A stretch of DNA of 64,000 nt from Saccharopolyspora hirsuta (lineage in GTDB: Bacteria > Actinomycetota > Actinomycetes > Mycobacteriales > Pseudonocardiaceae): the NCBI RefSeq assembly GCF_008630535.1, contig NZ_VWPH01000006.1, forward strand, positions 186,001 to 250,000, given 5' to 3'. Each line of letters opens with the position of its first letter. The stretch's first letter is position 1. A program made the position numbers and the translations under genes. Positions 7,935-16,988 of the stretch are shown here, piece after piece. Below the pieces are notes generated by a model that searched no databases, was not told the origin of the DNA, and saw only the letters and a list, made by a program, of their open reading frames with translations.

Positions 7935-8666
7935 TCAGTCGCCGCGGCGGATCGGGCCGAGGATCTCCTGCTCCTTCTTGCTGGTCACCAGGCGGATCAT
8001 CGTCCAGGTCATGTTGCCGAGGGCGATGACCTGGTCGTCCTTGAGCTGGGTCAGCTGCTGGACCTGGGGGTTCTTCAGGCTCCAGATGCGCTGGGACAGC
8101 TGGGCCTGGTTCAGCGGGAGGCGCTGCAGGAGCACCAGGTCCGCCGTGTTCGCCGCGGTGCCGCTGCTCACCTGCGGGTGCAGGTAGGGCAGGACGTACA
8201 TCGTGGTCTGCCACGGGGCGCGGGGCGGGAACAGCTCCTGCGGCACCGCACCGCCGTCGTGGATCACCAGCAGCGGGGTGTCCTCAGTGGACCTCGGCAG
8301 GTCGAACGGGGCCAGTCGGCGGATCTGCACCAGCGGCACCGGCTTGCCGTCCGGGGTCTGCCCGGCGGCCCGCTCCAGGACCTTCCACGCGCCCGGGCGC
8401 CCGGTGGCGATGATCACCCACGCGCCGGTGGCCATCGCGCGCAGCGCCAGCTGCCGGGCGAGGTACAGGCCGCCGACGGTGACCATGCGGGTCGGGTGCG
8501 GGCGGAGGATGGACGCCGCCTCCGCCTCGTTCTGCGGGTTGGAGCCGATGATCACCCCGCCGCGGTCGCCGGACGGGGCGATGGCGTCCAGGGTTTCCGG
8601 GGTGACCAGGAACTCCGGTGCCGCCGCCTTGTTCCCGGGGACGTCGATCGTTCTGCTTCGGCTCAT
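7935..8666 (-). CDS. T7SS-associated protein of unknown function, partner of EccE
   Basis: The 243-residue product (start MSRSRTIDVPGNKAAAPEFL, end KKEQEILGPIRRGD) overlaps the end of eccE by ATGA and must be co-translated with it. I do not recognise a named family. Alternating hydrophobic strands and short loops (AWVIIATGRPGAWK, TPLLVIHDGG, ADLVLLQRLPLNQAQLSQRI, LKDDQVIALGNMTW) resemble a RecA/FtsK-type ATPase fold that has lost Walker A and B residues; this is inference from appearance only. It has no signal peptide and no membrane segment, so a cytosolic part of the secretion machine is likely. Confidence 0.75.
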   Translation of the reverse strand: MSRSRTIDVPGNKAAAPEFLVTPETLDAIAPSGDRGGVIIGSNPQNEAEAASILRPHPTRMVTVGGLYLARQLALRAMATGAWVIIATGRPGAWKVLERAAGQTPDGKPVPLVQIRRLAPFDLPRSTEDTPLLVIHDGGAVPQELFPPRAPWQTTMYVLPYLHPQVSSGTAANTADLVLLQRLPLNQAQLSQRIWSLKNPQVQQLTQLKDDQVIALGNMTWTMIRLVTSKKEQEILGPIRRGD

Positions 8667-9985
8667 GCCGCACCTCCGAGCGGCAGCGTCGCTGCGTAAC
8701 CGGCCAGTTGCGAGCCGCGCAGCGGGGTCAGGGTCAGCCCGAGTCGGTTGCTGATCGCCTTCAGCCGCTCGTCGGCGGTGTCCAGCTCGGCGGGGGTCCG
8801 GGCGCTGACCCGCACCAGCCCGCGCAGCCCGACCTCGCCCTCCTCGCCGACCGGCGAGATGGACAGCGCGATGCTGGTGGACAGCGCGCGGATGCCGGTG
8901 AGCGCGTTCAGGCTGTCGTTCATCTGGTTCGGCCAACCAGTGATGGCGTAGCTGGAGTGGCCGACGCCACCGGCGGTCACGCCGTCCCAGCGCTCCTTCA
9001 GGCCCACCGGGCGCTGCGAACCGAGCACGTTGTGCAGCTCCGCCGAGGAGATCCCGGCCTGCAGCAGCTCGTCCGGGTCCAGCGGGCGGCTCGGGATGCC
9101 CTGCCGCTCCAGCGCGTTGCGCACTCGCGACATCGCACCGATCAGCGCGCGCTGCGCACCGAGGATGCCGCCACCGCGCTCGCCGATCGCCTTGGCGCAG
9201 CGCTGCGGGTCCAGCCGCACCGCGATCCAGGTGGTGCGCCGCGCCGCCGCGGGCAGCCGACCGAGGACCTCCAGGTAGGAGTTCAGCGCCGGGGAGTTCG
9301 ACGGCAGCGCCGCGCTGCCCGGGTAGCAGTGCCAGATGACCTGGATCGCGTCGAGCACCACACCGCGGTCCTCCAGGCAGGGCGCCAGCACGCCCAGCGG
9401 CAGGTTCGGCGCGCTGTCAACGGGGTTCAGCAGCGACGGCGGCGGCTCGACCATCAGCACGCCGGTCCACTTGCCGTTGTGCCAGGACATGCCGACCGGG
9501 TTGCGGTCGTGGTCCTGGGTCCGGGCGATCACCAGGTCCTCGACGACCAGCCGCAGCAGCGCCACCCGGTGGTTCTCGTCCGGCCCGATGATGCCGTCAC
9601 CGTCCTTGTCCTCGGCCGGTTCCATGGCGTCGACGTTGGCCGGGTGGGAAACCCGGGTGTGGTTGCGGCCGCGGTACTCCAGCACCAGGCCGAACCACTG
9701 GGTGAACCAGCGGCCGCGGCGCCGCAGCAGCGCGATGATGAGGCACAGCAGCGCGATGCCACCGCCGACCGGGAGCAGGACCTGCACCAGGTTCAGCTTC
9801 GCGCCGACGATCGTCAGGACGAGCCCGATGGCGAGGCCCACCTCGATGAGCACGATGTTGGCCGCAGGGATGCCGCCGAGCGTTACGCCGTTGATGCGCC
9901 GCCGCCGCGCGCGGATGCGAGCGCGGGGCGGGTTGGCGGGCCCGGGAGCTTTCGGCTGGGCCGGATGTTGCGTGGTCACGGACAT
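8663..9985 (-). CDS. eccE: Type VII secretion protein EccE
   Basis: The 440-residue protein has a basic N terminus (RARIRARRRRINGVTLGG), two transmembrane helices at about 45-90 (ANIVLIEVGLAIGLVLTIVG; LPVGGGIALLCLIIALLRRR) and a large soluble domain, the layout of EccE, which clamps the periphery of the T7SS membrane complex. The ATG at 9985 is preceded by GAGGGGGAG; an upstream in-frame extension is not EccE-like. The M. tuberculosis ESX-4 locus lacks eccE, so its presence in this position is notable. It is divergent from eccB. Confidence 0.88.
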   Translation of the reverse strand: MSVTTQHPAQPKAPGPANPPRARIRARRRRINGVTLGGIPAANIVLIEVGLAIGLVLTIVGAKLNLVQVLLPVGGGIALLCLIIALLRRRGRWFTQWFGLVLEYRGRNHTRVSHPANVDAMEPAEDKDGDGIIGPDENHRVALLRLVVEDLVIARTQDHDRNPVGMSWHNGKWTGVLMVEPPPSLLNPVDSAPNLPLGVLAPCLEDRGVVLDAIQVIWHCYPGSAALPSNSPALNSYLEVLGRLPAAARRTTWIAVRLDPQRCAKAIGERGGGILGAQRALIGAMSRVRNALERQGIPSRPLDPDELLQAGISSAELHNVLGSQRPVGLKERWDGVTAGGVGHSSYAITGWPNQMNDSLNALTGIRALSTSIALSISPVGEEGEVGLRGLVRVSARTPAELDTADERLKAISNRLGLTLTPLRGSQLAGYAATLPLGGAA

Positions 9986-10160
9986 CCGTTCGGTCTCTCC
10001 CCCTCGCAGGTAGGTGCGGCACTCGGCGCGCTGGGACGCGAATCTTCGATCAGCCGCGTGAAGAGAATACTGACGGACTCGGTCGAACCGCACCCATTCG
10101 GTATCTCTCTGCGACTATCCTGCGAAACCGTACCTCGGACGGGAGAGCTGTAGGCGAAGA
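9986..10160. promoter_or_regulatory. Divergent promoter region eccE / eccB
   Basis: The 175-bp region separates the two T7SS transcription units. A TATCCT at 10116-10121 is a reasonable -10 for eccB, about 40 bp before its ATG, although its -35 is poor. On the other strand TATTCT (within AGAATACTGAC at about 10065-10075) could serve eccE. Confidence 0.4.
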
Positions 10161-11747
10161 ATGGCATCAACACCCACAACGAAGTCACAGGTTCAGGCGT
10201 ACCGGTTCGTGCTCCGCCGCATGGAGTCGGCGCTGGTGCGCAAAGACGCGGTGATGCTCCACGATCCGATGGGTTCGCACAAGCGGGCCACGGTGGCCGG
10301 GGCCGTGCTCGCGGCGATCGCGTGCATCGGGTTCCTGGTGTGGGGCCTGTTCGGCGGCAAGGGTTCGGTGCCGCAGCCGGGTTCCATCGTCATCGGCAAG
10401 GAGACCGGCGCCGTCTTCGTCGTCACCTCGGACGAGCAGGCGGAGAAGCGGCTCATCCCGATGCTCAACGTGGCCTCGGCGAAGCTGCTGGTGATGGCGC
10501 AGGGCGGCGCGCAGGGCGGCGGCGCGATCCCGACCACGGTGGTGAAGGAATCGGCGCTGGGCGACTTCCCGCGCGGTTCGCTCACCGGCCTGGTCAACGC
10601 CCCGACCTACCTGCCGGACGCGAAGAACATCGCCGAGCCGTCGTGGGCGATCTGCGACGTCGGCCAGGTCAAGGACACCCTCAACGACGCCCGCGTGGAG
10701 GAGGCGACCAAGGTCCAGACGACGGTGATCGGCGGTGACGGCAACCACGGCACCGAGCTGGCGCCGGACCAGTCGCTGTACGTCAAGGACCCGACCTCCG
10801 AGCGCGAGTACCTGATCTACCGGGTGGAGGACCTGCCCGGCCAGCCGCACACCCGCGTGGTCAAGTCGCTGATCAAGAGCACCGAGACCACCGTGCTGGA
10901 CATGTACGGGCTCCGGGGCGCGACGCCGCGGACCATCAGCACCAACATGCTCAACGCGATCCCGGAGGTCCCGGCGCTGCACGTGCCGCAGATCGACGGT
11001 GACGGTCAGCAGCTGCAGGGCTACATGACCAACCGCAAGGTCGGCGACGTGGTCCGCCGGACGGTTCCGGGCCAGCCGGACGAGTTCTACCTGCTGCTGC
11101 CCAGCGGCAAGCAGAAGATCAGCGAGGGCGCGGCGGCGGTGCTGCACGCGGCCAAGACCAACAGCCGGGACATCCCGAACGCGACCGGTGCGATCACCGA
11201 CGCCGAGGAGGCCGATCGGAGCGAGCAGATCAACCTGTCCGGCTTCCCGGTGGCGGTGCCCAAGCCGGTCACCTTCCAGCAGGCCGACACCTCGTGCCTG
11301 AGCTGGAAGAACGTCAACGGCGACCAGAACATCACGGCGACCCTGAACAAGGGCACGCCGGCTGCGAAGGCGGCCGTGAAGCTGGCGCAGTACGACGGCA
11401 CCGGCCCGAAGGTCGACTACTTCTACATGCCGGCGGGCAAGGCGGCCGTGGTGCGCGGCGCCTCCAACGAGGCGGGTGCGGGCAGCGGTCCGATCTTCAT
11501 GGTGTCCGACCAGGGCGTGCAGTACGGCATCAAGGACGTCGCCACCGCGCAGGGTCTCGGTGTGATCGGCGGTGGCGGTGACATCAAGGCGGGGCCGTCC
11601 TGGCTGACGCGGGTGCTGCCGAAGGGCGACTTCCTCGACCCGGCCAACGCCAGCATGACCTACGACGCGGTTCCGGTCGGCCCGGGCGTGAACCGCCCGC
11701 CGCAGAACCCGCAGCAGCAGGCCGGAGTGGCCCAGGCGGGCAGCTGA
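10161..11747 (+). CDS. eccB: Type VII secretion protein EccB
   Basis: The start (MASTPTTKSQVQAYRFVLRR, then MESALVRKDAVMLHDPM) is the cytosolic EccB signature. One membrane helix follows at about 41-63 (ATVAGAVLAAIACIGFLVWG), then a large extracytoplasmic domain with the repeat-type segments seen in EccB. The 528-residue length is usual. EccB forms the outer-facing part of the T7SS core complex. The paired cysteines (AICDVGQ, TSCLSW) could form the conserved disulfide. A perfect terminator follows. Confidence 0.95.
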   Translation: MASTPTTKSQVQAYRFVLRRMESALVRKDAVMLHDPMGSHKRATVAGAVLAAIACIGFLVWGLFGGKGSVPQPGSIVIGKETGAVFVVTSDEQAEKRLIPMLNVASAKLLVMAQGGAQGGGAIPTTVVKESALGDFPRGSLTGLVNAPTYLPDAKNIAEPSWAICDVGQVKDTLNDARVEEATKVQTTVIGGDGNHGTELAPDQSLYVKDPTSEREYLIYRVEDLPGQPHTRVVKSLIKSTETTVLDMYGLRGATPRTISTNMLNAIPEVPALHVPQIDGDGQQLQGYMTNRKVGDVVRRTVPGQPDEFYLLLPSGKQKISEGAAAVLHAAKTNSRDIPNATGAITDAEEADRSEQINLSGFPVAVPKPVTFQQADTSCLSWKNVNGDQNITATLNKGTPAAKAAVKLAQYDGTGPKVDYFYMPAGKAAVVRGASNEAGAGSGPIFMVSDQGVQYGIKDVATAQGLGVIGGGGDIKAGPSWLTRVLPKGDFLDPANASMTYDAVPVGPGVNRPPQNPQQQAGVAQAGS

Positions 11748-11812
11748 TCCGCTTCCGGCGCAGCCGGAGGGGGAACCGAACAGGCCCGCTCGAACGTCCG
11801 AGAGAACAAGCG

Positions 11813-11847
11813 ATCCGCCCGCAGCAACGGTGATGCTGCGGGCGGAT
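11813..11847 (+). terminator. Terminator after eccB
   Basis: ATCCGCCCGCAGCA (11813-11826) pairs perfectly with TGCTGCGGGCGGAT (11834-11847) and is followed by TGCTATC. It ends the eccB transcript 65 bp after its stop. Confidence 0.85.
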
Positions 11848-11856
11848 TGCTATCAA

Positions 11857-12042
11857 GAGCGGTTTCCAGTGGCTGGTTTGCGTGGCGGTGCCGGTGGCGG
11901 AACCTCAGCGCCCGCCTGGCTGCGGGTGCCCTGACCGATACACGGCGTCAGGGCCGTCCTCGCCAGGCGAACGCTGAGAACCCGCGGCGGTGCGAGTCGA
12001 CTGCCCGCTCACCAGAAAGAACATGCGGCTCACGCCGCATCG
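11857..12042 (+). repeat. Dispersed structured element B, copy 1
   Basis: From TGCGTGGCGG (11879) to GGCGGTGC (11993) the sequence matches 44205-44332 almost base for base. It forms a long imperfect hairpin: CTCAGCG..CGCCTGG..CCCTGAC pairs with GTCAGGG..CCAGGCGAACGCTGAG. A second small hairpin, ATGCGGC-TCAC-GCCGCAT, follows at 12023-12040. It occupies the gap between eccB and the next substrate gene. Confidence 0.8.
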
Positions 12043-12081
12043 TCAGAGATCTGAAGCAGTGAGCTACGCGGGAGGTGCCGG

Positions 12082-12393
12082 ATGTCGGGGATCCGGGTCG
12101 ATGTCGAATGGTTGGCCACGTACGCGCGCGAAGTGCGCACGGCGGGTGAGGAGATCGCCGCCGCGCCGCAGAAGCTGGCCGCCGCGGAGCTGGCCCCGGA
12201 GGCGTTCGGCGAGCTCGGGCGCAACGCCGGGGCCGCCGAGTCCTACCAGCGGCTGGTCGAGCTGCTGGTGGACCAGAGCCGCCGCGCCAGCGAGGCGCTG
12301 ACCCGCGCCGGGGACGAGCTGCGGGAGGTCGTGGACTTCCACGCCGGTGGCGATGACGACGGTGCCGTCGAGATCCGGAAGCAGGGGAGCTGA
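12082..12393 (+). CDS. EspC-like/WXG100-superfamily small T7SS protein
   Basis: The 103-residue helical protein (MSGIRVDVEWLATYAREVRT .. RRASEALTRAGDELREVVDF) has the size and coiled-coil character of EspC-type partners that form four-helix bundles with larger substrates. The two halves are separated by a short hinge around GELGRNAG. It ends 2 bp before the PPE-like gene, so the two are probably co-folded and co-secreted. A GGGAGGTGCCGG site precedes the ATG. Confidence 0.75.
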   Translation: MSGIRVDVEWLATYAREVRTAGEEIAAAPQKLAAAELAPEAFGELGRNAGAAESYQRLVELLVDQSRRASEALTRAGDELREVVDFHAGGDDDGAVEIRKQGS

Positions 12394-12395
12394 AC

Positions 12396-13733
12396 ATGGC
12401 GCGCGACAAGAACGCGGTGGCCGAGCACCTCGACTACCTGGCGCGAGTCTCGCGCGAGCTGGACTTCGCCAGCTCGATCCCCGCGGATCTCGCGGACCTG
12501 GTCGGCCACCACGAGGACCTGCGCGGAGCGGCCCGGATCTGGCGGGAGACCGCCGACGCGATCGAGCAGGCGACCGGGGACGTGCAGGGCCGCCTCGGCG
12601 GCATCGACTCGGCCTGGCAGGGCGCGGACGCCGATGCGTTCCTCGGGCACATCCGCGAGGTGGGTCTGGCGGGCCACGACCTGATCGACGCGATGCGCGC
12701 GCTGGCGGAGGTGCTGGAGCACACCGTCGAGGGCGTTCAGACGCAGGTGGACGACCTCGGCGAGCTGATCGCGGAGGCGGCGGACTCGGTGTCCGCGGCG
12801 ATGCTGACGCCCGAGGACGGGCCCGAGCGCGCCCGCAAGCACCTGGCCGAGCTGGCCAAGCCCGCGCTGGAGCTGACGGAGTCCATTTCGGACACCTATC
12901 GGGCGTTCGCCCGGTTCTGCGAGGACCTCGAGGCGGGCCGCTCGACGGGATCGGTCCAGTTCGACGAGCGGATGCCCGCGCAGGCCTGGGACTTCAACGC
13001 CCCCACCCCGCCCCCGGCGGAGACCGAGGCGGCATCGGCCGAAGGCACCGGGGCAGGTGGTGCCGGTGCGGCTGGCGGTGGTGAGGCTGGTTCCGGTGCG
13101 ACTGGCGCTGGGGCTGGAGCGGTAGGCGGTGCTGGCGCGACCGGCGCTGGAACTGCTGCGGCCGAAGCCCCGTTGGCAGAAGGCGGCCGGACCGCGGCCG
13201 GGGAGCCCTCGGCGGCGTCGCCGCCCGCCGCCGCTGCTGGTGCTGCGGTCGCTGCGGGCGGTGCAGGTGCCGTCGCGGCGGGCGGGATGTACGGCGGCAT
13301 GATGCCCATGGGCATGATGGGCGGGATGATGGGCGCCCAGGGCACCGGCCAGGAGCGCAAGAACCAGTCCCGCTTCAAGTCCAAGCCGGAGGAGCTGTTC
13401 GGCACGCCCCCGGACACGGCCCCACCGGTCTTCGGAGCAACCCCGCAGGACCAGAAGCAGCAGCCCCAGGAACCGGTGACCCGCAAGGGAAAGCTGGACA
13501 TCCCGTCGGTCCTCCAAACCGACAAACCCCGCAAGTCCATCGACGACGCCCTCCACCCCAATCCCGCCAACGCGGAAGCCCCCAAGCCGAAGTCAGCAGC
13601 GGTAGGCGACGCGCCCCCGCCCAAGCCGAGAACTGGCACGGCATCGGTGGGCGATGCCCCGCCACCCAAGCCGAAGACAGGCACGGCCTCGGTCGGAGAC
13701 GCGCCCCCTCCCAAGCGGCGCAAGCAGAGCTGA
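12396..13733 (+). CDS. PPE-like/WXG100 T7SS substrate with TAPPVFG tail
   Basis: Residues 1-180 are helical with a WXG-type turn (DSAWQGADADAFLGH). Residues 210-300 are Ala/Gly/Pro-rich low complexity, followed by Met/Gly repeats (GGMMPMGMMGGMMGAQG). The C terminus holds KPEELFGTPPDTAPPVFG and then a near-triplicate SVGDAPPPKPRTGTA-type repeat ending KRRKQS. The TAPPVFG segment recurs at the end of the 26077 protein. It is probably exported by this T7SS with the small protein upstream. Confidence 0.8.
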   Translation: MARDKNAVAEHLDYLARVSRELDFASSIPADLADLVGHHEDLRGAARIWRETADAIEQATGDVQGRLGGIDSAWQGADADAFLGHIREVGLAGHDLIDAMRALAEVLEHTVEGVQTQVDDLGELIAEAADSVSAAMLTPEDGPERARKHLAELAKPALELTESISDTYRAFARFCEDLEAGRSTGSVQFDERMPAQAWDFNAPTPPPAETEAASAEGTGAGGAGAAGGGEAGSGATGAGAGAVGGAGATGAGTAAAEAPLAEGGRTAAGEPSAASPPAAAAGAAVAAGGAGAVAAGGMYGGMMPMGMMGGMMGAQGTGQERKNQSRFKSKPEELFGTPPDTAPPVFGATPQDQKQQPQEPVTRKGKLDIPSVLQTDKPRKSIDDALHPNPANAEAPKPKSAAVGDAPPPKPRTGTASVGDAPPPKPKTGTASVGDAPPPKRRKQS

Positions 13734-13749
13734 TCTGAACCGCATCAGA

Positions 13750-13795
13750 CTCGTGAGCGGCGATGGTCGTAAGAGCGGCCGTCGCCGCTCACGAG
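13750..13795. repeat. Family D stem-loop, copy 1
   Basis: CTCGTGAGCGGCGATGGTCG pairs with CGGCCGTCGCCGCTCACGAG (two G-U pairs) around TAAGAG. It lies just after the PPE-like gene and just before a classical terminator. Confidence 0.85.
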
Positions 13796-13801
13796 ATGCA
13801 G

Positions 13802-13836
13802 AACGGCCCGGTGTCCAGTTCGGACACCGGGCCGTT
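13802..13836. terminator. Bidirectional terminator between PPE-like gene and mycP
   Basis: AACGGCCCGGTGTCC and GGACACCGGGCCGTT form a perfect 15-bp stem with a five-base loop, followed by T residues. It separates two convergent transcripts. Confidence 0.9.
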
Positions 13837-13850
13837 TCGCGTTGGTGCTG

Positions 13851-15248
13851 CTAGCGGTTGCCGCGGGTTCGGGCCCGGACGTTGCGGACCGCGTTGGTGA
13901 GGAACGCCGTGAAGATGATCGCCGCGATTCCCGCTCCCGCACCGCCGAGGGCGATGATCAGGGCCGGGTAGTCCTTCTGCGGGATCACGTCGGCACCCAG
14001 GTGGGCCTGCTTCTGCGGCGGGTCCTTCTTGCCCCACTCGGACGGCACCACGTCGCCGAGCGCCGCCGCCACGTCGACCGTGCCGTAGCCGACGATGTCG
14101 TTGCGCCCGTTGGCACCGCCGGGGTGCAGCGCCGTCTCCTTGATCCGGTCCATGATCTGCTTCGCGGTGAGGTGCTTGCCCTCCGCCGCGAACTTCTGCT
14201 TGATCAGCACCGCCAGTCCGGACACGTACGGGGCGGCGAAGCTGGTGCCCTCGATCGGACCCATCTGGCCGTCCTGGCCGTGCGCGATCTGGCTGGCCAG
14301 GCCGGTGCCCCCGTTGCCGGGGTCGAGGGTGATCAGGTTCTGGCCCGGCGCGGCCACGTCCACCCACGGGCCCGGCACGGTGAACTCCGAGGGCGCGCCC
14401 TGCTCGTTCACCGAGGCGACGGTGAGCACGTAGTCGTCGAACCAGGCGGGCAGCACCGCGGTCGTCGGGCTGCCGGTCGGGTTCTTCTGGCACGTGCCGC
14501 CGACGTTGCCTGCCGCGACGACGATCACGACGCCCGCGTCGTAGGCCTCCTTGACCGCCGTCTGCAGCTGCTGGTTGCCGGTGTTGCGCGGGTCGGCGGC
14601 CTGCGCGATCGGCTGGCAGGAGGACTGCGAGATGTTGATGACGTCGACCCGGTCGGCCACCGCCCGGTTGATGGCCTGCGCCATCGTCTCGGTGTTGCCG
14701 ACCGTCTTGTTCGTCTCGTCCTCGATGAACAGGCTGGAGGACTGCCTGAGGGACAGGATCGACGCCTCCGGCGCGACCCCGACGTAGCCGGTCTGGTTCG
14801 TCGGGTCCGGGGCGGCCGCGATGATGCCCGCCACGATGGTGCCGTGCCCGTCGCAGTCGGTGAGCGGCCCGCCCTTGGGGATGCTGCTGTCACCGGCGAT
14901 CAGTCGGCCCTGCAACCGCGGGTGGTTGTTCACGCCGGTGTCGATGACCGCGACGCTCATGCCCTGACCCTTGAAGCCCTGCTCGTGAGCTCGCTCGTAG
15001 CCCAGGGTCAGCTGGCTCCACGGCTTTTCCTCGATCAGGCCGCCGCCGGGGTTGCCCTGCATGCACGCCTGCTTCTGCGGGTAGCCGAACGTGTCCAGCT
15101 TGCTACCGGTCCGCTTGGACAGGTCCAGCTCCGGCGGACCGACCGTCTGCGCCATCGCGGGTGCCGTCGGCCCACCCAGCGCGAGCACGCCGACCGCGGC
15201 GAGCAGCGCGGATGTGCGCAGCGTGCTGCGGGAGAACCTTGAGCGCAT
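13851..15248 (-). CDS. mycP: Type VII secretion-associated serine protease mycosin MycP
   Basis: The 465-residue subtilase has a signal peptide (about 1-33, cut after AMA), catalytic Asp103 (VIDTGVNNHP), His135 (DCDGHGTIVAG), oxyanion Asn248 (VVAAGNVG) and Ser336 (GTSFAAPYVSG). A C-terminal membrane helix (about 423-447) is followed by an Arg-rich tail. This is the full mycosin layout: a membrane-anchored protease facing outward that stabilises the T7SS complex and trims substrates. It ends 11 bp before the eccD stop region, in one operon eccD-mycP. Confidence 0.96.
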   Translation of the reverse strand: MRSRFSRSTLRTSALLAAVGVLALGGPTAPAMAQTVGPPELDLSKRTGSKLDTFGYPQKQACMQGNPGGGLIEEKPWSQLTLGYERAHEQGFKGQGMSVAVIDTGVNNHPRLQGRLIAGDSSIPKGGPLTDCDGHGTIVAGIIAAAPDPTNQTGYVGVAPEASILSLRQSSSLFIEDETNKTVGNTETMAQAINRAVADRVDVINISQSSCQPIAQAADPRNTGNQQLQTAVKEAYDAGVVIVVAAGNVGGTCQKNPTGSPTTAVLPAWFDDYVLTVASVNEQGAPSEFTVPGPWVDVAAPGQNLITLDPGNGGTGLASQIAHGQDGQMGPIEGTSFAAPYVSGLAVLIKQKFAAEGKHLTAKQIMDRIKETALHPGGANGRNDIVGYGTVDVAAALGDVVPSEWGKKDPPQKQAHLGADVIPQKDYPALIIALGGAGAGIAAIIFTAFLTNAVRNVRARTRGNR

Positions 15249-15259
15249 CGAGCCGTCCC

Positions 15260-16696
15260 TCAGAAGTTGATGTTGAGGTCGCGGATGTACATGTAGAGGT
15301 CCATCGCGGCCAGGGCCAGCGGCAGCACCAGGGCGATCAGGACCGCCTCCAGGATGTCCACCATGCGGCGCTGCACCGGGGAGAACCGGCGGTTCGGGAA
15401 CACCACGCCGAAGATGATCGACAGCACGCCGAGCAGCAGCAGCGGCGGGAACACCCAGGCCACCGCGATCGGCATCGTCCCGACCTGCGCCAGCAGGCCG
15501 ATGGTCACGCCCAGCGAGGACAGCAGACCGCTGAACAGCAGCGCGATCGCCTGGCTGCCGTTGGCGTAGTTGCGGCCGCGCAGCAGCAGGACCGCGGAGA
15601 CCACGACGGCGAACGCCGCGCCCCAGATCGGGCTGAACGCCGCGGCGACCACCGCGCCGATCGCGGCGACCACGCCGCAGCCGACGATCAGACCGGTCAT
15701 GTACTGGTGCGCCAGGCCGGTCTGCCGCTCGATCATCCGGTAGTCCGGGAAACCGGTGTCTTCCTTCAGGTCCTCGGCGCTGCCCGGCACGTGCGGCAGC
15801 GGCAGCTTCGCGAGCTGGATGGTGATGCGCGGCAGCAGCGAGATGCCGGCCAGGCCGATGGCGGCGGCACCGGCGGCGATGCCCGCCTCGTTCGCCTGCG
15901 GCACCAGCGTCGCGATGATGAAGGCGATGGTGCCGAAGGCGCCCGCGGTGGCCGCGGCGATGAACGTGACGATGCCCGCGCCGATGACCATGATGGACAC
16001 CGAGGCGAAGATCAGCGTGAGCGCGCTGGCCAGCAGCAACCGCGGTTCCAGCGCGTTGCCGGGCACGATGTTGAAGCCCGCCACGAAGGCGAACGGCAGA
16101 CCGCCCGCCGCCGCGATCACGGTTCCGGTGGTCGGCGCGGCGTACGCGCGGGTCACGATGGAGCCGACGCCGGTCGCGAAGATCGCCACGACCACGCCGA
16201 TCACGGCGGCCACGATCTGGTACACGACGGACGTCGTGGTGTCCAGGTGGTGCAGCAGCCCGGCCGGTCCGGCCAGCCCGAGCGCCGCGGCCGCGCCGAT
16301 CATCGCCAGCGCACCGGCGGTGTGCCCGACCTTCGCCGCGGTTTCCTTGGTCCAGGGCCGGTAGCTTCCGGGCTCGGCCTCGGCGAGCGCGTCGACGACG
16401 TCGTCGTACAGCGGCGGCGGCGGGTTGTCCGCGCCGCGCCGCAGCTGCAGCATGTCACCGTCCACGATGCCCTGCGCGGACAGCGACTGGTTCGGTTCGA
16501 GCGGCTGGCTGTCGCCAAGCCTGGCCAGGACCCAGCCGCCGTGCCGCGAACCGCCGTCCGGGGTCGTCTCGCGGGCCATTTCCAGCAGCATCGGCAGCAG
16601 GTCTGCCACCGACACGTCGGAAGGCAGCGCCAGGTCGATGCGAGTTGTAGGCGCCACCACCGTCACGCGGCTGAACACCGTGGTCCCGGTCGCCAC
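15260..16696 (-). CDS. eccD: Type VII secretion integral membrane protein EccD
   Basis: The first 90 residues form the ubiquitin-like domain (FSRVTVVAPTTRIDLALPSD .. DGDMLQLRRG). From about residue 120 there are eleven hydrophobic helices, ending MDLYMYIRDLNINF. Two EccD copies build the membrane channel around EccC. The length of 478 is normal. The GTG start at 16696 lies 11 bp downstream of a TAGGGGGCCC segment. mycP follows in the same operon. Confidence 0.95.
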   Translation of the reverse strand: MATGTTVFSRVTVVAPTTRIDLALPSDVSVADLLPMLLEMARETTPDGGSRHGGWVLARLGDSQPLEPNQSLSAQGIVDGDMLQLRRGADNPPPPLYDDVVDALAEAEPGSYRPWTKETAAKVGHTAGALAMIGAAAALGLAGPAGLLHHLDTTTSVVYQIVAAVIGVVVAIFATGVGSIVTRAYAAPTTGTVIAAAGGLPFAFVAGFNIVPGNALEPRLLLASALTLIFASVSIMVIGAGIVTFIAAATAGAFGTIAFIIATLVPQANEAGIAAGAAAIGLAGISLLPRITIQLAKLPLPHVPGSAEDLKEDTGFPDYRMIERQTGLAHQYMTGLIVGCGVVAAIGAVVAAAFSPIWGAAFAVVVSAVLLLRGRNYANGSQAIALLFSGLLSSLGVTIGLLAQVGTMPIAVAWVFPPLLLLGVLSIIFGVVFPNRRFSPVQRRMVDILEAVLIALVLPLALAAMDLYMYIRDLNINF

Positions 16697-16988
16697 TTGG
16701 GCCCCCTACTCCCTGAAGGTTGATTGCCTTGCATTCATTTGTCGTCTGGGGCTCGATCCAACCAAGGCCGGTTTTTTCTTCCGAAACCGACCCGCCCGGT
16801 CGGAGAGCGCCCCTAGTATGGCCACACCGACCGTCGAGGGGTGACGGGTTTGGCGGAACTCGTGCCAACGACTTCGTATCTGCTTGGTCACGTCCGACTC
16901 CCACCCCGCCGCCGGTGGCGCCGCAGCTGTGCAGAATGCTGGGCGCGACATCGAGAGCACGTTTGACACGGAAAGGTTGTTGCGTCCG
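16697..16988. promoter_or_regulatory. Divergent promoter region eccD / eccC
   Basis: This 292-bp region contains a TAGTAT at 16812-16817 (likely -10 for eccC) and an A/T-rich stretch (GGTTTTTTCTTCC) around 16770-16785. An in-frame extension of eccC runs back to a TTG at 16884, but similarity and a GGAAAGG site favour the GTG at 16989. Confidence 0.4.

Noticed and set aside
16884-16988. EccC starting at the TTG at 16884
   Set aside because: The extra 35 residues do not look like EccC N termini, while GTG 16989 starts the typical STLQFKRTPR.
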